Part shown: positions 1-10,600 of the stretch, in pieces
Position numbering within the stretch: position 1 is the stretch's first letter
How the letters are laid out: the number at the start of each line of letters is the position of its first letter
Assembly (NCBI RefSeq): GCF_000372725.1
Contig: NW_005198167.1
Coordinates: forward strand, 620,175-684,174
Source of the DNA: Emiliania huxleyi CCMP1516
Lineage: Eukaryota; Haptophyta; Isochrysidales; Noelaerhabdaceae
Direction: 5' to 3'
DNA length: 64,000 nucleotides
The notes under the pieces: generated by a model
What the model saw: the letters and a program-made list of their open reading frames with translations, nothing else
The model's database searches: none
What the model was told of the DNA's origin: nothing
Translations under genes and position numbers: made by a program

Positions 1-2
1 AG

Positions 3-278
3 GCGCGCTCCTCCGATGTGCCGCTGGCGAGGTCGCAAGGCCCCATTGCCAAGGGCCCCCCTCCAACAGCATCCCCCGCCACCGCCGCGGCCTCCTCCTC
101 CTCTGCGCCTCCGGTCCTCGGCAGCGGTGGCGCCGCCCCGCCCGCCCCGCCGCCCGCAACGTCCAAGCAGGGCGAGTCCGCCATGCCACCGCCCGCGAGG
201 CCCGCGAGCAAGGCCGGCCAGGTGGGCGCTAAGGCGCCGCCGCCTGCTGCCGCCGCCCCGCCGCCCACCGCGTGGTGA
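3..278 (+). CDS. 3' end of a Pro/Ala/Ser-rich protein (partial, tentative)
   Basis: An open frame enters from the left edge and stops with TGA at 276-278. The translation is almost entirely Pro, Ala, Ser and Gly with a few Lys/Arg, which looks like a disordered C-terminal tail. No domain is visible and the start lies outside the window. A second frame is also open through the same low-complexity DNA, so the reading frame itself is uncertain. It could also be non-coding GC-rich sequence. Confidence 0.25.
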   Translation, partial: ARSSDVPLARSQGPIAKGPPPTASPATAAASSSSAPPVLGSGGAAPPAPPPATSKQGESAMPPPARPASKAGQVGAKAPPPAAAAPPPTAW

Positions 279-1332
279 GTGTGGGCAGCATCGCGACGCA
301 CCCAAAAGGCGCCGATTAGCGTGAGCGACCTTTCGCAACGCGCGGGTGGTGATGGCCGGGGAGCGAAGGGGAGCTCGTGTAGCAGAGCAGCCCCGCAGCC
401 GCGTCTGATGGCGGTGTGTGCATGTTGGAATCCGTGGGGGCGTGTGCGGCCAAATACGTCTGGCGCAGAGCGCGAGAGCCGCTTGCTGTCTTTGGCTTGC
501 ATGTTCTCTTGGGCGTCCTTTACCGTTTGGTTTTCGGTTGTGTGTTTTTGAAAGCGGCGGCAGGAGCGAGGAGGCGGGGGGTCCGAGACGAGGTAAGTGA
601 GTCTCTCGTGTCGTGACTCGTGCGTGTCGTCGAGACACGAGAGGCCACTTCTCAAACGCTCTGGGCCGGCGCGGGGGCCCCAGAGGGTGTCCATGCGGGG
701 GGGAGATGGGGTCCCATGGCCCGCCGCAGGCGCCGATTTTTTCGGATTGTTTTTCTTTTTTTGGCGATGTTTTACTTGTTTTCATGGGAATTCGGCGTAC
801 TTGCGGCCATGCTATCACGCCTTGCGACAGCCTGTCGGCGCAGCTGACCGTGCCATGATGCACAATTGATCACCTGCATAGCTCGCGGCCTTAGTATCAA
901 GCATTCAGTGACGACCTGATCGTACGGCCAGTAGGAAGGTGTCCTTCCATCGTGTGCACGCTTCTGGCGCAATGCGCGTCACCTCGGATTGGCTGCTGGC
1001 ACTCTCGAGGCTATGCCTACACAGCCTCGCGCGCATGGGCAGTCAAGAGGGACCACGCACCTTCTCAGGACAGCGCCGGTGCCTCTCTCTTGGACCGGCA
1101 AACTTGGTGGTATCGTGTCACCAATGTGGGACCAGTGCGGCTTCGCGCCATCGACAGCTCTGAACTGCGCCTCACCACTGACCGGGAAGGCCGCCAAGTG
1201 GGCCAGCACAGGTCGCACATTGTGGCAGCAGTCAGCAGTGCATGGCTGATAGCTAGAGCAGCAGCGTCAGGGTCGCAGGGTCGGATCGTGTCAAGCCTCT
1301 CGCCCGGCCGGCCGCGTGCAGACGTCGGCCTG
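279..1332. other. Intergenic, no gene recognised
   Basis: Several short overlapping ORFs occur on both strands but none shows a motif or a consistent splice model. At about 658-681 a stretch matches, in reverse complement, the GC-rich end of repeat R1 (the part near 1560-1576), so a broken R1 remnant may lie here. Confidence 0.4.
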
Positions 1333-1576
1333 TCTGCTGTCTGGAGTGATCTGTCGGCGGTCAGTACGACCGATCAGGTCGGAGTTTTCTGATGGTTGGA
1401 GGGTCTATCTCCTATCTGTATGTACTCCTCTCGAGATCTTTCCAAATCTGCCCTCTACTTAACCGTACTTAATCGGGAAGTTGGTGCTCATAGAGACTCA
1501 TAGAGCCGGAGCCCCGTTTCCGCACTGCGGCGCGGCGCACGGTGCCTCCGGCGGGGGGGCCCCGCGCCGGCCCAGA
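1333..1576 (+). repeat. Dispersed repeat R1, copy 1
   Basis: About 240 bp match 47118-47350 in the same orientation. The match covers a T-rich first half (TCTGCTGTCTGGAGTGATC...), a middle with a short internal duplication (CATAGAGACTCATAGAGCC) and a GC-rich end (CGCGCCGGCCCAGAG). Copy 1 has a few extra bases in CTATCTCCTATCTGT compared with copy 2. No coding capacity is seen. The copies are 45.8 kb apart, so this is a dispersed family rather than a tandem duplication. Confidence 0.85.
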
Positions 1577-1674
1577 GGTTGTCCCTTGGGTGGTCTGTTT
1601 TCTTTCTTTCTTTCTTTCCCTCGTTTGGCGTCCATTGGAGTTCTTTTTACCAGGCGCAACTTCCTGGTGTCGGA

Positions 1675-2524
1675 TCACAACGGAGCAGCCCCACCCGGCA
1701 CCCACTCCATGTCCATCTCCACCCCGGCGGCGGCCAGCATCGCGGCGATCGGGCAGCGCTGCTCGACAACGCGGCCGAGCACAGCCACGTCGTCTGCGGT
1801 GAGGGGCGAGCCGGCCGGCAGGTGCACCCTTGCCACGCCGCTCACACGGGTCAGCCCCGGCGGGGAAGGCGGCGGCTCGGTGATGGGCAGGTGGAGTGCG
1901 CCTGGTGGTTGGTTCAGTCGGTGGCGCTGATGGCAGCCTGAGCTGCCCGGGCGGCTTGGGTGCGTGGGCGGCAGCGGTGCGGTTGCTGATCTAGCGGCTG
2001 CGCGTTTTGCCACAGCTGCTGCTACGCAGAGAGCGAGAGGACAGTGTGTCTATCGGGAGGCGCGCCTCGCGGGTCGCGAACAGCCTCCACATCTGCGAAT
2101 TCAATCGATTCGAAGCGGTTGTGCGGCCGCGCCCACAGATGGCGCGCCACGTAGTGCGCGGTCGCCACCTGGCAGCGCCGTGGATCGCAGGTCTTGGCCG
2201 CGCCGCGGCAGTGTGCATCGCTGATCTTGGCGGAGAGAGTCAGGTCAGGTGTCATGTCTCCGGTTTGCGGGCAACACCTTGCAGCCGAGCAACGACGCGA
2301 GAAGGGCTTCAATCGGCTGCGGGAGAAGAGACGGGGGTGAGCTCCGGCAGTCCGCTGAAGCGGGTCCTGTGCCGGCGCGATTAGTGCAGCCGCACCTGCG
2401 CGGCGCTGTCGCCACCGCCCATCTGCGTTGGGAGGTCAGTTTGGAGCGTGTGGCGGACGGCGCCACGGATGGTGCTCGTGCAGCCGACGCCGCCAAATGA
2501 CGTCGCAACGAGGCGATAACGCAT
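1675..2524 (-). CDS. OsmC/Ohr-family protein
   Basis: OsmC/Ohr proteins are thiol-dependent peroxide reductases or related enzymes that use two cysteines. The model has four exons: 2524-2396, 2316-2278, 2168-2066 and 1901-1675. These join in frame to 165 aa, near the family's usual 140-150. The first conserved cysteine sits in LLASLLGCKVATAHYVAR and the second in EQRCPIAAMLAAAGVE, the two positions expected in the family. Introns 1 and 2 are GT-AG. Intron 3 is GC-AG (CGAG then GCGCGC, phase 1). The ATG at 2524 is the first that directly precedes conserved sequence (MRYRLVATSF). Upstream in-frame methionines exist, so a short N-terminal extension is possible. No clear targeting peptide is seen with this start. 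The family call is good; the physiological substrate cannot be told. Confidence 0.8.
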
Positions 2525-2661
2525 AGCGAGTGATTGCCCAGCGTCGGGAGCCGGGGACTCGTATCTAGATATTGCATATGCTGGGTGGCGGGGTTCCCTG
2601 GAGCGAGGGTATGCTCGAACTCGTTTTCTTTTTTCAATAGATTTTAGTGTCGTCATCATCT

Positions 2662-2693
2662 GTCTAGCGTCCACCCATACCGCGTTGGTGTCC
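2662..2693 (+). repeat. Short dispersed repeat shared with 63904-63935
   Basis: A 32-bp string beginning GTCTAGCGTCCACCC and ending TTGGTGTCC is repeated near the right end of the window. Weaker similarity (GTCATC) extends upstream. The copies are 61 kb apart in the same orientation. Both lie in regions without recognised genes, so they may be ends of a repeat family that is otherwise decayed. Confidence 0.8.
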
Positions 2694-4914
2694 AGTCCGA
2701 GCCTGGCTGTTCTTCACCTTTCTACCTACCTACCTATTTTACTTTCAGCCGTCGAGGATCCACGCATGACACGTCCTCAGTTATTTTGTAATTGTTCGAG
2801 GCTCTGCACACGTCGGGACGACTGGAGTGCGGCGCGATCAGCCCTGAGGTGCTGATGGAGTATAGTGGAACTGGGGGGTGCAATTATAGGGTGCCCACAG
2901 GGCCACACGGGGGCGGCTTCTTACCTGCGAAAGGAGGAATCCATGCTAGTACCGGGGCAGTCGGCTCGAGTAGGCAAGCGGGGGCCGTGAAGAGGTGAAG
3001 CGTAGCCGAGGGACAGCCGAGGTGTCGCAGCCTCTCATCAATGGACGGGGGTGGAGGGCTGTGATCCCTCCGCGTGCGGGATAGCAGCTACGAGGGACGT
3101 CGATGTCGAGGACTGCAAGTGTGGGTGGGTGGGTGGAGGAGGAGTGTGTTCATGGAATTCCACCCCGCACTCAAACGTTGAAGGACAGAACCCTGTGGCT
3201 GCTGTCGTCGCGCCCGGTGCCCACATGCACGTCTGACGCCGCACCGGAGCCGCAGGCTGTTGTCGGCGCTGGGCCCACGCACACGGCGCGACTAGTTGCA
3301 CAGACTGCAGGTTGAGAGGCAAGGGCTGGCGCAGTCTGTGCGGGTGCACACGTTGGCGGCGGGCATGGGCGTGCGGATGGGCGAGGCCTACAACGCCACG
3401 TTGATTGTCCGTTGCAACGTCTAGGAACGGAGCGACGTGAATGGACCCATGTGCAAGGCGTGCTGCGACGCGACTTTAGGTGACCTTTCGGGGCCGAGGC
3501 AGGGACCTGTCCGGCAGTGCTAAAACTAGAGGAAACAGTGTAGAGGACAGGGCGAGGGACTGACTGTCCGAGGGGGGGGGGGGGGGGTGGCTTTCGAGCA
3601 CAGGGGACGGCTGCTTAGTCCAATGGCGGATTATGATTGCGGCCTCGAATCACGGTCACGTCGGCGAGGACAGCGACGGCGTCGTTGGTGGAGCGCAGGG
3701 GCGAGGGCGTCGACCGACGGGCGACGCATCAGGGAACGACCGACGGGTCGAACGACGGGTCGAGCTCCCCCCTCCGCCGGTCGAGGCCGTGGTCGAGACG
3801 GTGAGCGCGGCCGAGGTCCTCGCGGGTGTGGGCTGGCGGAGTACGGCCCGAACTACCTGCTGCCGCAGGCCGCGGAGTCTAAGACGGCGCGGCGGAAGCG
3901 GCTGCGCGTGGACGCGGCGGCGAGGACGGCCGGGCACACTAGGCACGCACGTTATATGTCGAGGGGGCCTCGACAGGAGGGGGCCTGTGTCTAAATTGTG
4001 CGCCGTGGAGTGTTTATGTTCTGCATTTTTGTCGAGCATTTTTGAGCTTACCATCGATCGATGTTCATAGCAAACAAAACGTCGTCCCACCCCTAGTGCA
4101 GCAGCCCATGGCGGACAGGGCGCCCGGCAAAAACGCTCGGGCGCAGTCGCACCGCAGGCGGCGAGCGACCCCTCCGATCCCTCCGGAGGTTAGTTGAGCA
4201 CCTTGTTCAGCCTCATGTTGGCTTTGCTTTTTCCTTGCGGGAGAGCTCCCGAGGTCGATGGTCCGGGAGGCTCCCGGTAGACGCCGTAGGCCGGGAAGCT
4301 GGCTACAGTCAGCTAGCACGCGTCCCCTATGCGAGTATGGGGCTCCTGCCAGTGCACCAGACTTACAGATGTGTCTTCAGAGGCGGGTTTGTGCCTAATA
4401 ACGGCAGTATTGAAGACAATTGGAGAAAACGGCGCGGAACCCAGCGACGCATGCCGGCGAGGCCGATTTTCTTAAACGGTCTTAAAAGAGGGACCCCCCG
4501 TGCCTGCAATCTCTTAAATGGCAATTTGAGCCCCCAAACCTCCTCGTTTCTTAAAAGGTCTTAAAACAAATCCGGCCCTCAGAACCCTAGGGGTCCCCTA
4601 AGCAGAGGTGCCTTTCTGCACTGGGATCTTTCTTGCGATCTCGAGTCTATCAATGGGCCCTCGGCCGCGGCGCTCTCCTCCTGTGATCTGTGGTGTGTAG
4701 CGCCCTGGGGAAGTTTCCGGACCTCACGAACACGATGCTCGGCTGGGCCGTGAATAAAGCCGTATGAGACCTCACTGACCCGTCTGCGTCTCTCAGACAG
4801 CGTGGGCTGGGACACATGACAGGTGTCACAGTCATCGACTTTGATCTTTGTGTCAGTGCACACAGTTTCACAGTGCTCAGACCTCTGTGGGTGGGTACAA
4901 CACACATCGAGAAA

Positions 4915-5040
<126 letters not shown>

Positions 5041-5522
5041 TACGGGGGAAGGACCGTGAGTTGAGGAAATCGAGGGACGCGACCCACTTCGCCACGGACG
5101 GTCCCGCGCCTCGCCGCTAAGTTTGCGGCACGCCCCGCACCGTCCGCTGTGCCGCGTCTTTTGTCCGGAGTGAAAAGTCCAACGCGCTCGTCGGTGACGG
5201 CTTCCCTCAACCTGCGCCGCGCTCGGCGAACCTCGACAGCGCCTTTTCGGTGGCATGCATTTTTCTTTGCGACAGAAGCCTCTGGAGAGCAGCTCCTCTG
5301 CTGCTCACACGCTCTGCACAGATGGCACAGCTTACTGTGCGGCTGCCACAGCTGTGACAGCGATGGGCTCGCCCTCACTGGCCCTCAGTCAGTTGTGCTG
5401 CGGCTTGTGTGAGCGACACTGCTCGGCGACCCTGCCGGCACACTGTGAGACCATGGGTGTGAGGTAAAACCACGCTACCAGCGCTTGGTCACATCGGCCT
5501 GAGGTCAGATCCAAAATTGAAC

Positions 5523-5523
<1 letters not shown>

Positions 5524-5608
<85 letters not shown>
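5524..5608 (+). repeat. (GA)n microsatellite, second copy
   Basis: A pure GA tract of about 85 bp lies 500 bp from the first one, in the same strand orientation. The unique sequence between them shows no gene. Confidence 0.97.
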
Positions 5609-5611
<3 letters not shown>

Positions 5612-5692
5612 CAAGAACAGGCAACTCGGTTTACATTCAAGTTTACACCCTTCCCTCACTGTCTCTCAGTCTCTAGTTCGCTCAGCCGCTCA

Positions 5693-6337
5693 TCACTCGT
5701 CGCGCGTGTAAACTACGGCGACAGCAAAGCTGCTGCTCGTCGACTCGGTCCTCATCCGCCCATCGGGGAGCAAAAATTGCCTGGCGAGGAACTGAACCGG
5801 TGCCACTTGGTGGCTGACAAGGGTACCATTGATCCACTCAGCCCACGCGGTGACGGTCATGCCAGCAGCAGAGATAGTGTGAAGCTTGCCGTCGATGTCG
5901 TTCGAGACGGCCTCGTGCAGAATTCCGCCCACAATCACCTCGGTGTCGACGTGGTCGCGTGTCATATTGATAATTCGTCGCTCCAGACCCACGCCATAGT
6001 TGACCGCCGCCAGTGCCTGACGTAGCGACCAGCCGGGCCAGCCTCCGCCGCCAACGTTGAGGAACTGGAGCATAGCGTCCATATCCCCCTCTGTAGACGT
6101 AAGTTTCCATGTGCCTGAGAAGTCCGTGTACGATGGCGACAGCGCTCGGCGGGTATTATGCGGCTCCGCGACGGGCTTGAACGGCTTCGCTGCGCTGCGG
6201 TTGGCGCCCGCTGATGAAACCAGGGCAGAGACGGTTATGAAGGTGGCCACAGCCACGGAGCGCACTGCAAGGGCGGCAATCGAGCGACGGCCCTGACGTG
6301 ATCGCTCGTCGTCCGTTAACATCGCGTCTGTCAACAC
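5693..6337 (-). CDS. Membrane-anchored or secreted lipocalin/FABP-like protein
   Basis: An intact 214-aa single-exon frame. Residues about 20-45 (AALAVRSVAVATFITVSALV) form one hydrophobic segment after a basic stretch, so it is a signal peptide or signal anchor. From about residue 70 the sequence reads FSGTWKLTSTEGDMDAMLQF, the typical opening of the calycin (lipocalin/FABP) beta-barrel. Later segments with alternating polar/hydrophobic residues (INMTRDHVDTEVIVGG) fit barrel strands. Such proteins carry small hydrophobic ligands. Two methionines five codons apart (6337 and 6322) could start it. A DNA element with inverted repeats begins 54 bp upstream. The fold call is moderately sure; the ligand is unknown. 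Confidence 0.65.
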   Translation of the reverse strand: MLTDAMLTDDERSRQGRRSIAALAVRSVAVATFITVSALVSSAGANRSAAKPFKPVAEPHNTRRALSPSYTDFSGTWKLTSTEGDMDAMLQFLNVGGGGWPGWSLRQALAAVNYGVGLERRIINMTRDHVDTEVIVGGILHEAVSNDIDGKLHTISAAGMTVTAWAEWINGTLVSHQVAPVQFLARQFLLPDGRMRTESTSSSFAVAVVYTRDE

Positions 6338-6390
6338 AGTCAGCAGCTGTCAAGCCAAGGAAAGGATGAGAGGGCAGGCTTCAAGGAGCT

Positions 6391-6585
6391 GGGTTCCAAC
6401 TTATTCCGGGGTATGGTATGGTCTTGACTCGCGGCCCAAAGGGGTAGGGGGTATGGTCCTGCCCGCCCAAGACTAGCCCTACCATACCCCAAAGCAGGTC
6501 TGCCAGCAGGCGGGGGGGTATGGTCTTGAGCTGGCATGCGCGACCCTACCATACCATACCCCGGTGCCCGGAAAAAGTTGGAACC
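6391..6585. mobile_element. Small element with terminal inverted repeats (MITE- or foldback-like)
   Basis: The left end reads GGGTTCCAACTT...CCGGGGTATGGTATGG. The right end (6549-6585) is its reverse complement with small gaps (CCATACCATACCCCGG...AAGTTGGAACCC). The interior repeats GGTATGGT and its complement several more times. The element is about 195 bp and has no coding capacity. It lies directly between the FABP-like gene and repeat R2. No clear target-site duplication was found. Confidence 0.7.
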
Positions 6586-6598
6586 CTGATAGACTAAC

Positions 6599-6823
6599 CC
6601 TCGGAGACCCGTGTTTACTTTAAGGCCCTTTCCCTGCGAACGCGCACCCCCGGGGCTAGGGCTCTCTAGCCCGTAACCCGATGCCAATCATCCGGCCCGC
6701 TGGGTGCGCTTCTTAGGACTTAGCTCCCCGGCCCTGGATGTGCGGTTAATGACTGCACTCCAAGTGCTCCAAGAGCGTGGATGTGAGGTTACCGACTCAC
6801 TCCAAGTGCTCCAAGTGCAGTCA
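6599..6823 (+). repeat. Dispersed repeat R2, copy 1
   Basis: This matches 14752-14932, 42181-42305 and, inverted, 48757-48937. Landmarks in order are GTGTTTACTTTA, CCCTTTCCCTGCGAACGCGC, CTCTCTAGCCCGTA, CATCCGGCCCGCTGGGTGCG, CCCCGGCCCTGGATGTG and a tail of CTCCAAGTG units. In this copy the 3' part (TGGATGTGAGGTTA...CTCCAAGTGCTCCAAGTG) is repeated once more at 6776-6823. No coding capacity is seen; it looks like a SINE-type or other short interspersed element. Confidence 0.9.
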
Positions 6824-7649
6824 TCTCCAGGGAGAGATGGGCGACGCACACGAACACAGAGGGACAGTGCGCACCCCGCCCCGCTCGCAGGGCGTGCATC
6901 ACACAGGTGGACTGTCGGTGACTCCTCGGGTTTCTGGGACTCAGACAGAGGTGGTGCTAGTCGCTATTCTCAAGGAGCTGATACAAGAAGGAAGAGCGGT
7001 TTGAGTTTTTTCTCCCACTACTAATCCGAAGCCCCGGGCAATTCGCTTCCCGCACGCCGGCCCGCACGCCCCGACGCCCCAGAGGCCCCACCCGAGAGAA
7101 GTAAGACGAGGGATGGTGGTGGGTGGAACAGCAAGGCGGCGCAAGCTGGCGGAGCCGAGGAGGACGCGTGCGGTCGTTGCGTGTGGAGGCGCAGGCGCGC
7201 GCAACTTGTATTTTAGCTTCGATGTCGGAGCAAAACAAAATCGCCGGCACTCGATCACGTTCTACCCGCCGGCGAGATACGGCGAAAGGACTTGCCGGAG
7301 GAGGTGGTGGCTATGGCTTTGGACCTTTGCGAGAGGTGGCGAGCGGAGGAAGAGCGGTGTAGGCGCGTCCACGCGGCGCAGCGGCTCTCCCGCGACCCCG
7401 GCCCCTCTCATAGCCGCAGCCGTAGCCGCAGCCCCAACTGCAACTCTTGCCGCTCTTCCGTGTCGGGTTGTGACGAGGGGTGAGGGGACACGGATTGAAG
7501 ATCCCTCACACCAAGATCGTGCAGGGCGGGGACACATGTCCCTAAATCCCATCTCGTCTCAGAGTTTGCCCGTTTTATTTATTTATTTACGTTCTACCCG
7601 CGCCTGCCTGTGGCGTCACGCGGGGGTAGTGCGGAGAGAACGACGCGCG
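6824..7649. other. Intergenic, no gene recognised
   Basis: It contains overlapping low-complexity ORFs (Arg/Ser/Gly-rich) on both strands. Nothing with a motif or closing splice phases was found. The last part is probably the 3' flank of the DIS3 gene, which ends at 7650. Confidence 0.4.
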
Positions 7650-10600
7650 CTACCCCGCGCGAGCGGGCAGCTGCGGCTCGACGATGCTCAGCTCGAGCTT
7701 GGGCTTGTGCGCCTTCTCCGTGTTGACGTGGATGCGCACGCGCACCTTGTCGAACGTGCTCAGTGAGCAGCCCGGCGCGCGGAGCGTCTCTGCCGCCTCG
7801 TCAAAGGCAAACGGGTTGCGCTCGCCGGCGCCGCAGACAAAGATGACGCCCTCGATGCCGTAACGCGGCACGAGCACCACGACGCCGTTGTCGCGCACCT
7901 TGATGACGTGCGCGTCCTCCTCCACCTCCTTCCCGCGGAAGAAGATGAGGGTGTGCAGCCCGACCGACGCGCGGCCGGCGTACTGCGCCATCGTGTGGCG
8001 GTGGTTGAGGTTGTCGGTCAGGTCCGTCATCGCGCGCGCGTCGAGCACGTCCGAACTGAGCGGCTCCCACCCGATGATGGCCGCCAGCAGCCGGTGCACC
8101 ATCTGGTCCGAGTAGCGCCGGATCGGCGAGGTGAAGTGCGTGTAGATCGGGCACGCGAGGCCGTAGTGGACGTACTCGCTTGGCGGAGCGGCGCCGGAGG
8201 AGAAGTAGCGCGCCTGCTGCATCGCGCGCGTCGCCAGGATGCGCGTGAGCTGGTTGAAGTACGGGTCGTCCGGCTTGGCGCACGCGTCGAGCGAGCGGCC
8301 GAGCGCGAGCGAGGACGCGTCGTCCAGCTCAAACCCGTGCTGGCCGAGCGACCGCTTGAGCGACTCGAACGCGCCCGGCAGCGGCGGCGGGTGGCGGCGG
8401 AGCATCGCGCACTTTGGGAAGGCGGCGGTGGTCGCGGCGGCGACGGAGCAGTTGGCGAGGAGCATGAACTCCTCCACCATCGAGTTCGCGTCCTTGTGCT
8501 TGTAGATGCCCACGTCGGTCGGGTCAGACGTCTCGGAGTCGAGCACGAAACGGACCTTCCCGCAGCGGCACGGGGGTGTGGGACGGTCGGGGGGGGGGGG
8601 GGGAAGGGGGGGGGAGGGGGTAGGACGGCGGGGCGATTGTCGTTGCGGGCGGGGCGTCGAGAGGGAGGCGGCGGCGTGGGAACGGAGGGAGTGAACAGGG
8701 AGCGTCGCATATGCTACCAGGTCACGGTCTGGGTTCGGGACGTATTCACAGCAGTGCGGGGGAAGGGGACCCCTACCCCTGGAGTGTGAGTGTGGATTCT
8801 TTTTTCGGCATATGTCTCTCTCAGTCTTCTGCACACCTCGGGCGAGCCGAGCACGAGGGCGCCCGCGGCCATGCGCCGCGCCTTGAGCTGCTTGGCGAGC
8901 GTGTTGAGGATGCGGAGTGAGGCCGTCAGCGGGTCGTCGAGCCGCGTGTCGTCGAGCCGCGCCTGCGCCTCGTCGTACGACAGGGCGCCTGCCGAGCGGA
9001 TCACCGTCTTCTCGTACCGCGAGGAGAGGATGTTGGCCTCGGCGTCAACCTCCCAGATGCAGGAGAAGGCGAGCCGGTCCACCTGGGCGCACCGTACAGC
9101 GGTGGAGCTGGCCGCGGCGCAAAGGCGGGCGGAGCGACCCCCCCCCCCCCCCCCCGACAACCACCACCACCATTACCACCGCCAAACACACACCTTTTCA
9201 TGCAGCGAGCAGAGGTCCTCGCCCAGCCTCTTCGGGACCATGTCGATTCTCTTGTTGACGAGGTAGACGGTCGTCCCACGCGCCGCCGCCTCGGCGTCGA
9301 TCGCCGTGCCACCCTTGATGAAGTGGCCCACGTCGGCGATGTGCACCCCCACCTCGTACTTGCCCGGCGCGAGCTCGTACGCGTGCAGCGCGTCGTCGAT
9401 GTCGACGCAGCCGGGCGGGTCGACCGAGCAGACGAGCACCTTGCCCGAGGGCCCGCCGTCGCGCAGGTCGAGCCGGCGCGCGATCTCCGCCTCGGGGATG
9501 GTCCACCCTTTGGCAGGGAGGCAAGCCTGCACCTGCGGCGAGAACGGCGCGCAATTCACCTCGTGCTCGATCAGGATCGCCTAGGGGAGGTGCGCCGGAC
9601 AACGTGTCAGGGCCGTGCCCTGGACACGGCCAAGAGCGGTGCTCGACCAAGGCGGCCTCCGACTCGGCCTCCTTGTCGCCGACAGCCCCGAGGGTGCGCA
9701 CGTAGTGCCCGGTCGGGAAGCGATGACCCGCCTACCCGGGGAAGACGCAGCCTCAGGGCGGGATTACGGTACTGCGCAGAGTACGCGTGAATACACGGGG
9801 CTACGAGTACAGCGAATACCGCGGACTGCGTGCCCTCTCGAGCGCCAGGTGGAAGACAAGAGCACGGATTTCCGCCTCTAGGGGGACCCGCGTCCCACAA
9901 GTCGACCGAGACTAGGATGAGCTTGCCGCGCAGCATTTCCGCCTGCCGCGTCGTCAGGTTGATCTTTGGGATGCGCGTGTCGAGCGGCTCTGCCAGGTAC
10001 CTGCACAGCAAGGCGCGGGGCTCGCGGGGCCCCCTCGAGCGGGGCGGGCTGGGGACGTTCGGATCCGGCGCAAGCGGCGCCGGGGTGGCGATGGCGGGGT
10101 TGTGGATGGTGTGCCGCGCCCCCGAATGGCTCTCGGAAGTGTGCGGGGTGGAAGGGGGGGGGGGGGTTCTGGGGGGTGAGCGTGAGGCTGCAGCGGAGAG
10201 GGGTGGCGGGGGGCGTGGCCGTGACGGCATCGGGGCTCCGAGAGCCATAACGGCTCGGCGCAAGGGCGAGGGCCGGAGCAGCGCACGCGGGTGAGAGAGG
10301 CGGGCTGCGTGTAGCGGGCTGCGCCACCCCGCGCGAGCGTGTCTCCCCGTCGGTCCATCTAGCGGCTCATACTGCGACCCCATCGCCGAGTCCGGATCGA
10401 GGACGCACGCATACGGCCTCCACGCGCGCCTGCGCGGGCGCGGATGCCTCGAGGTTGCGCTTCAGCTCGGGATTCTCGGAAGAGTCTCGGAAGAGTCTCG
10501 GAAGAGTCTCGGAAGAGTCTCGGGAGTGTCTCGGGGGTGACTCTCGTGAACGCGTAGGGGAGTGTGCATGCAGGGAGTGTGCGCAGGGCGTGTCTCGCGC

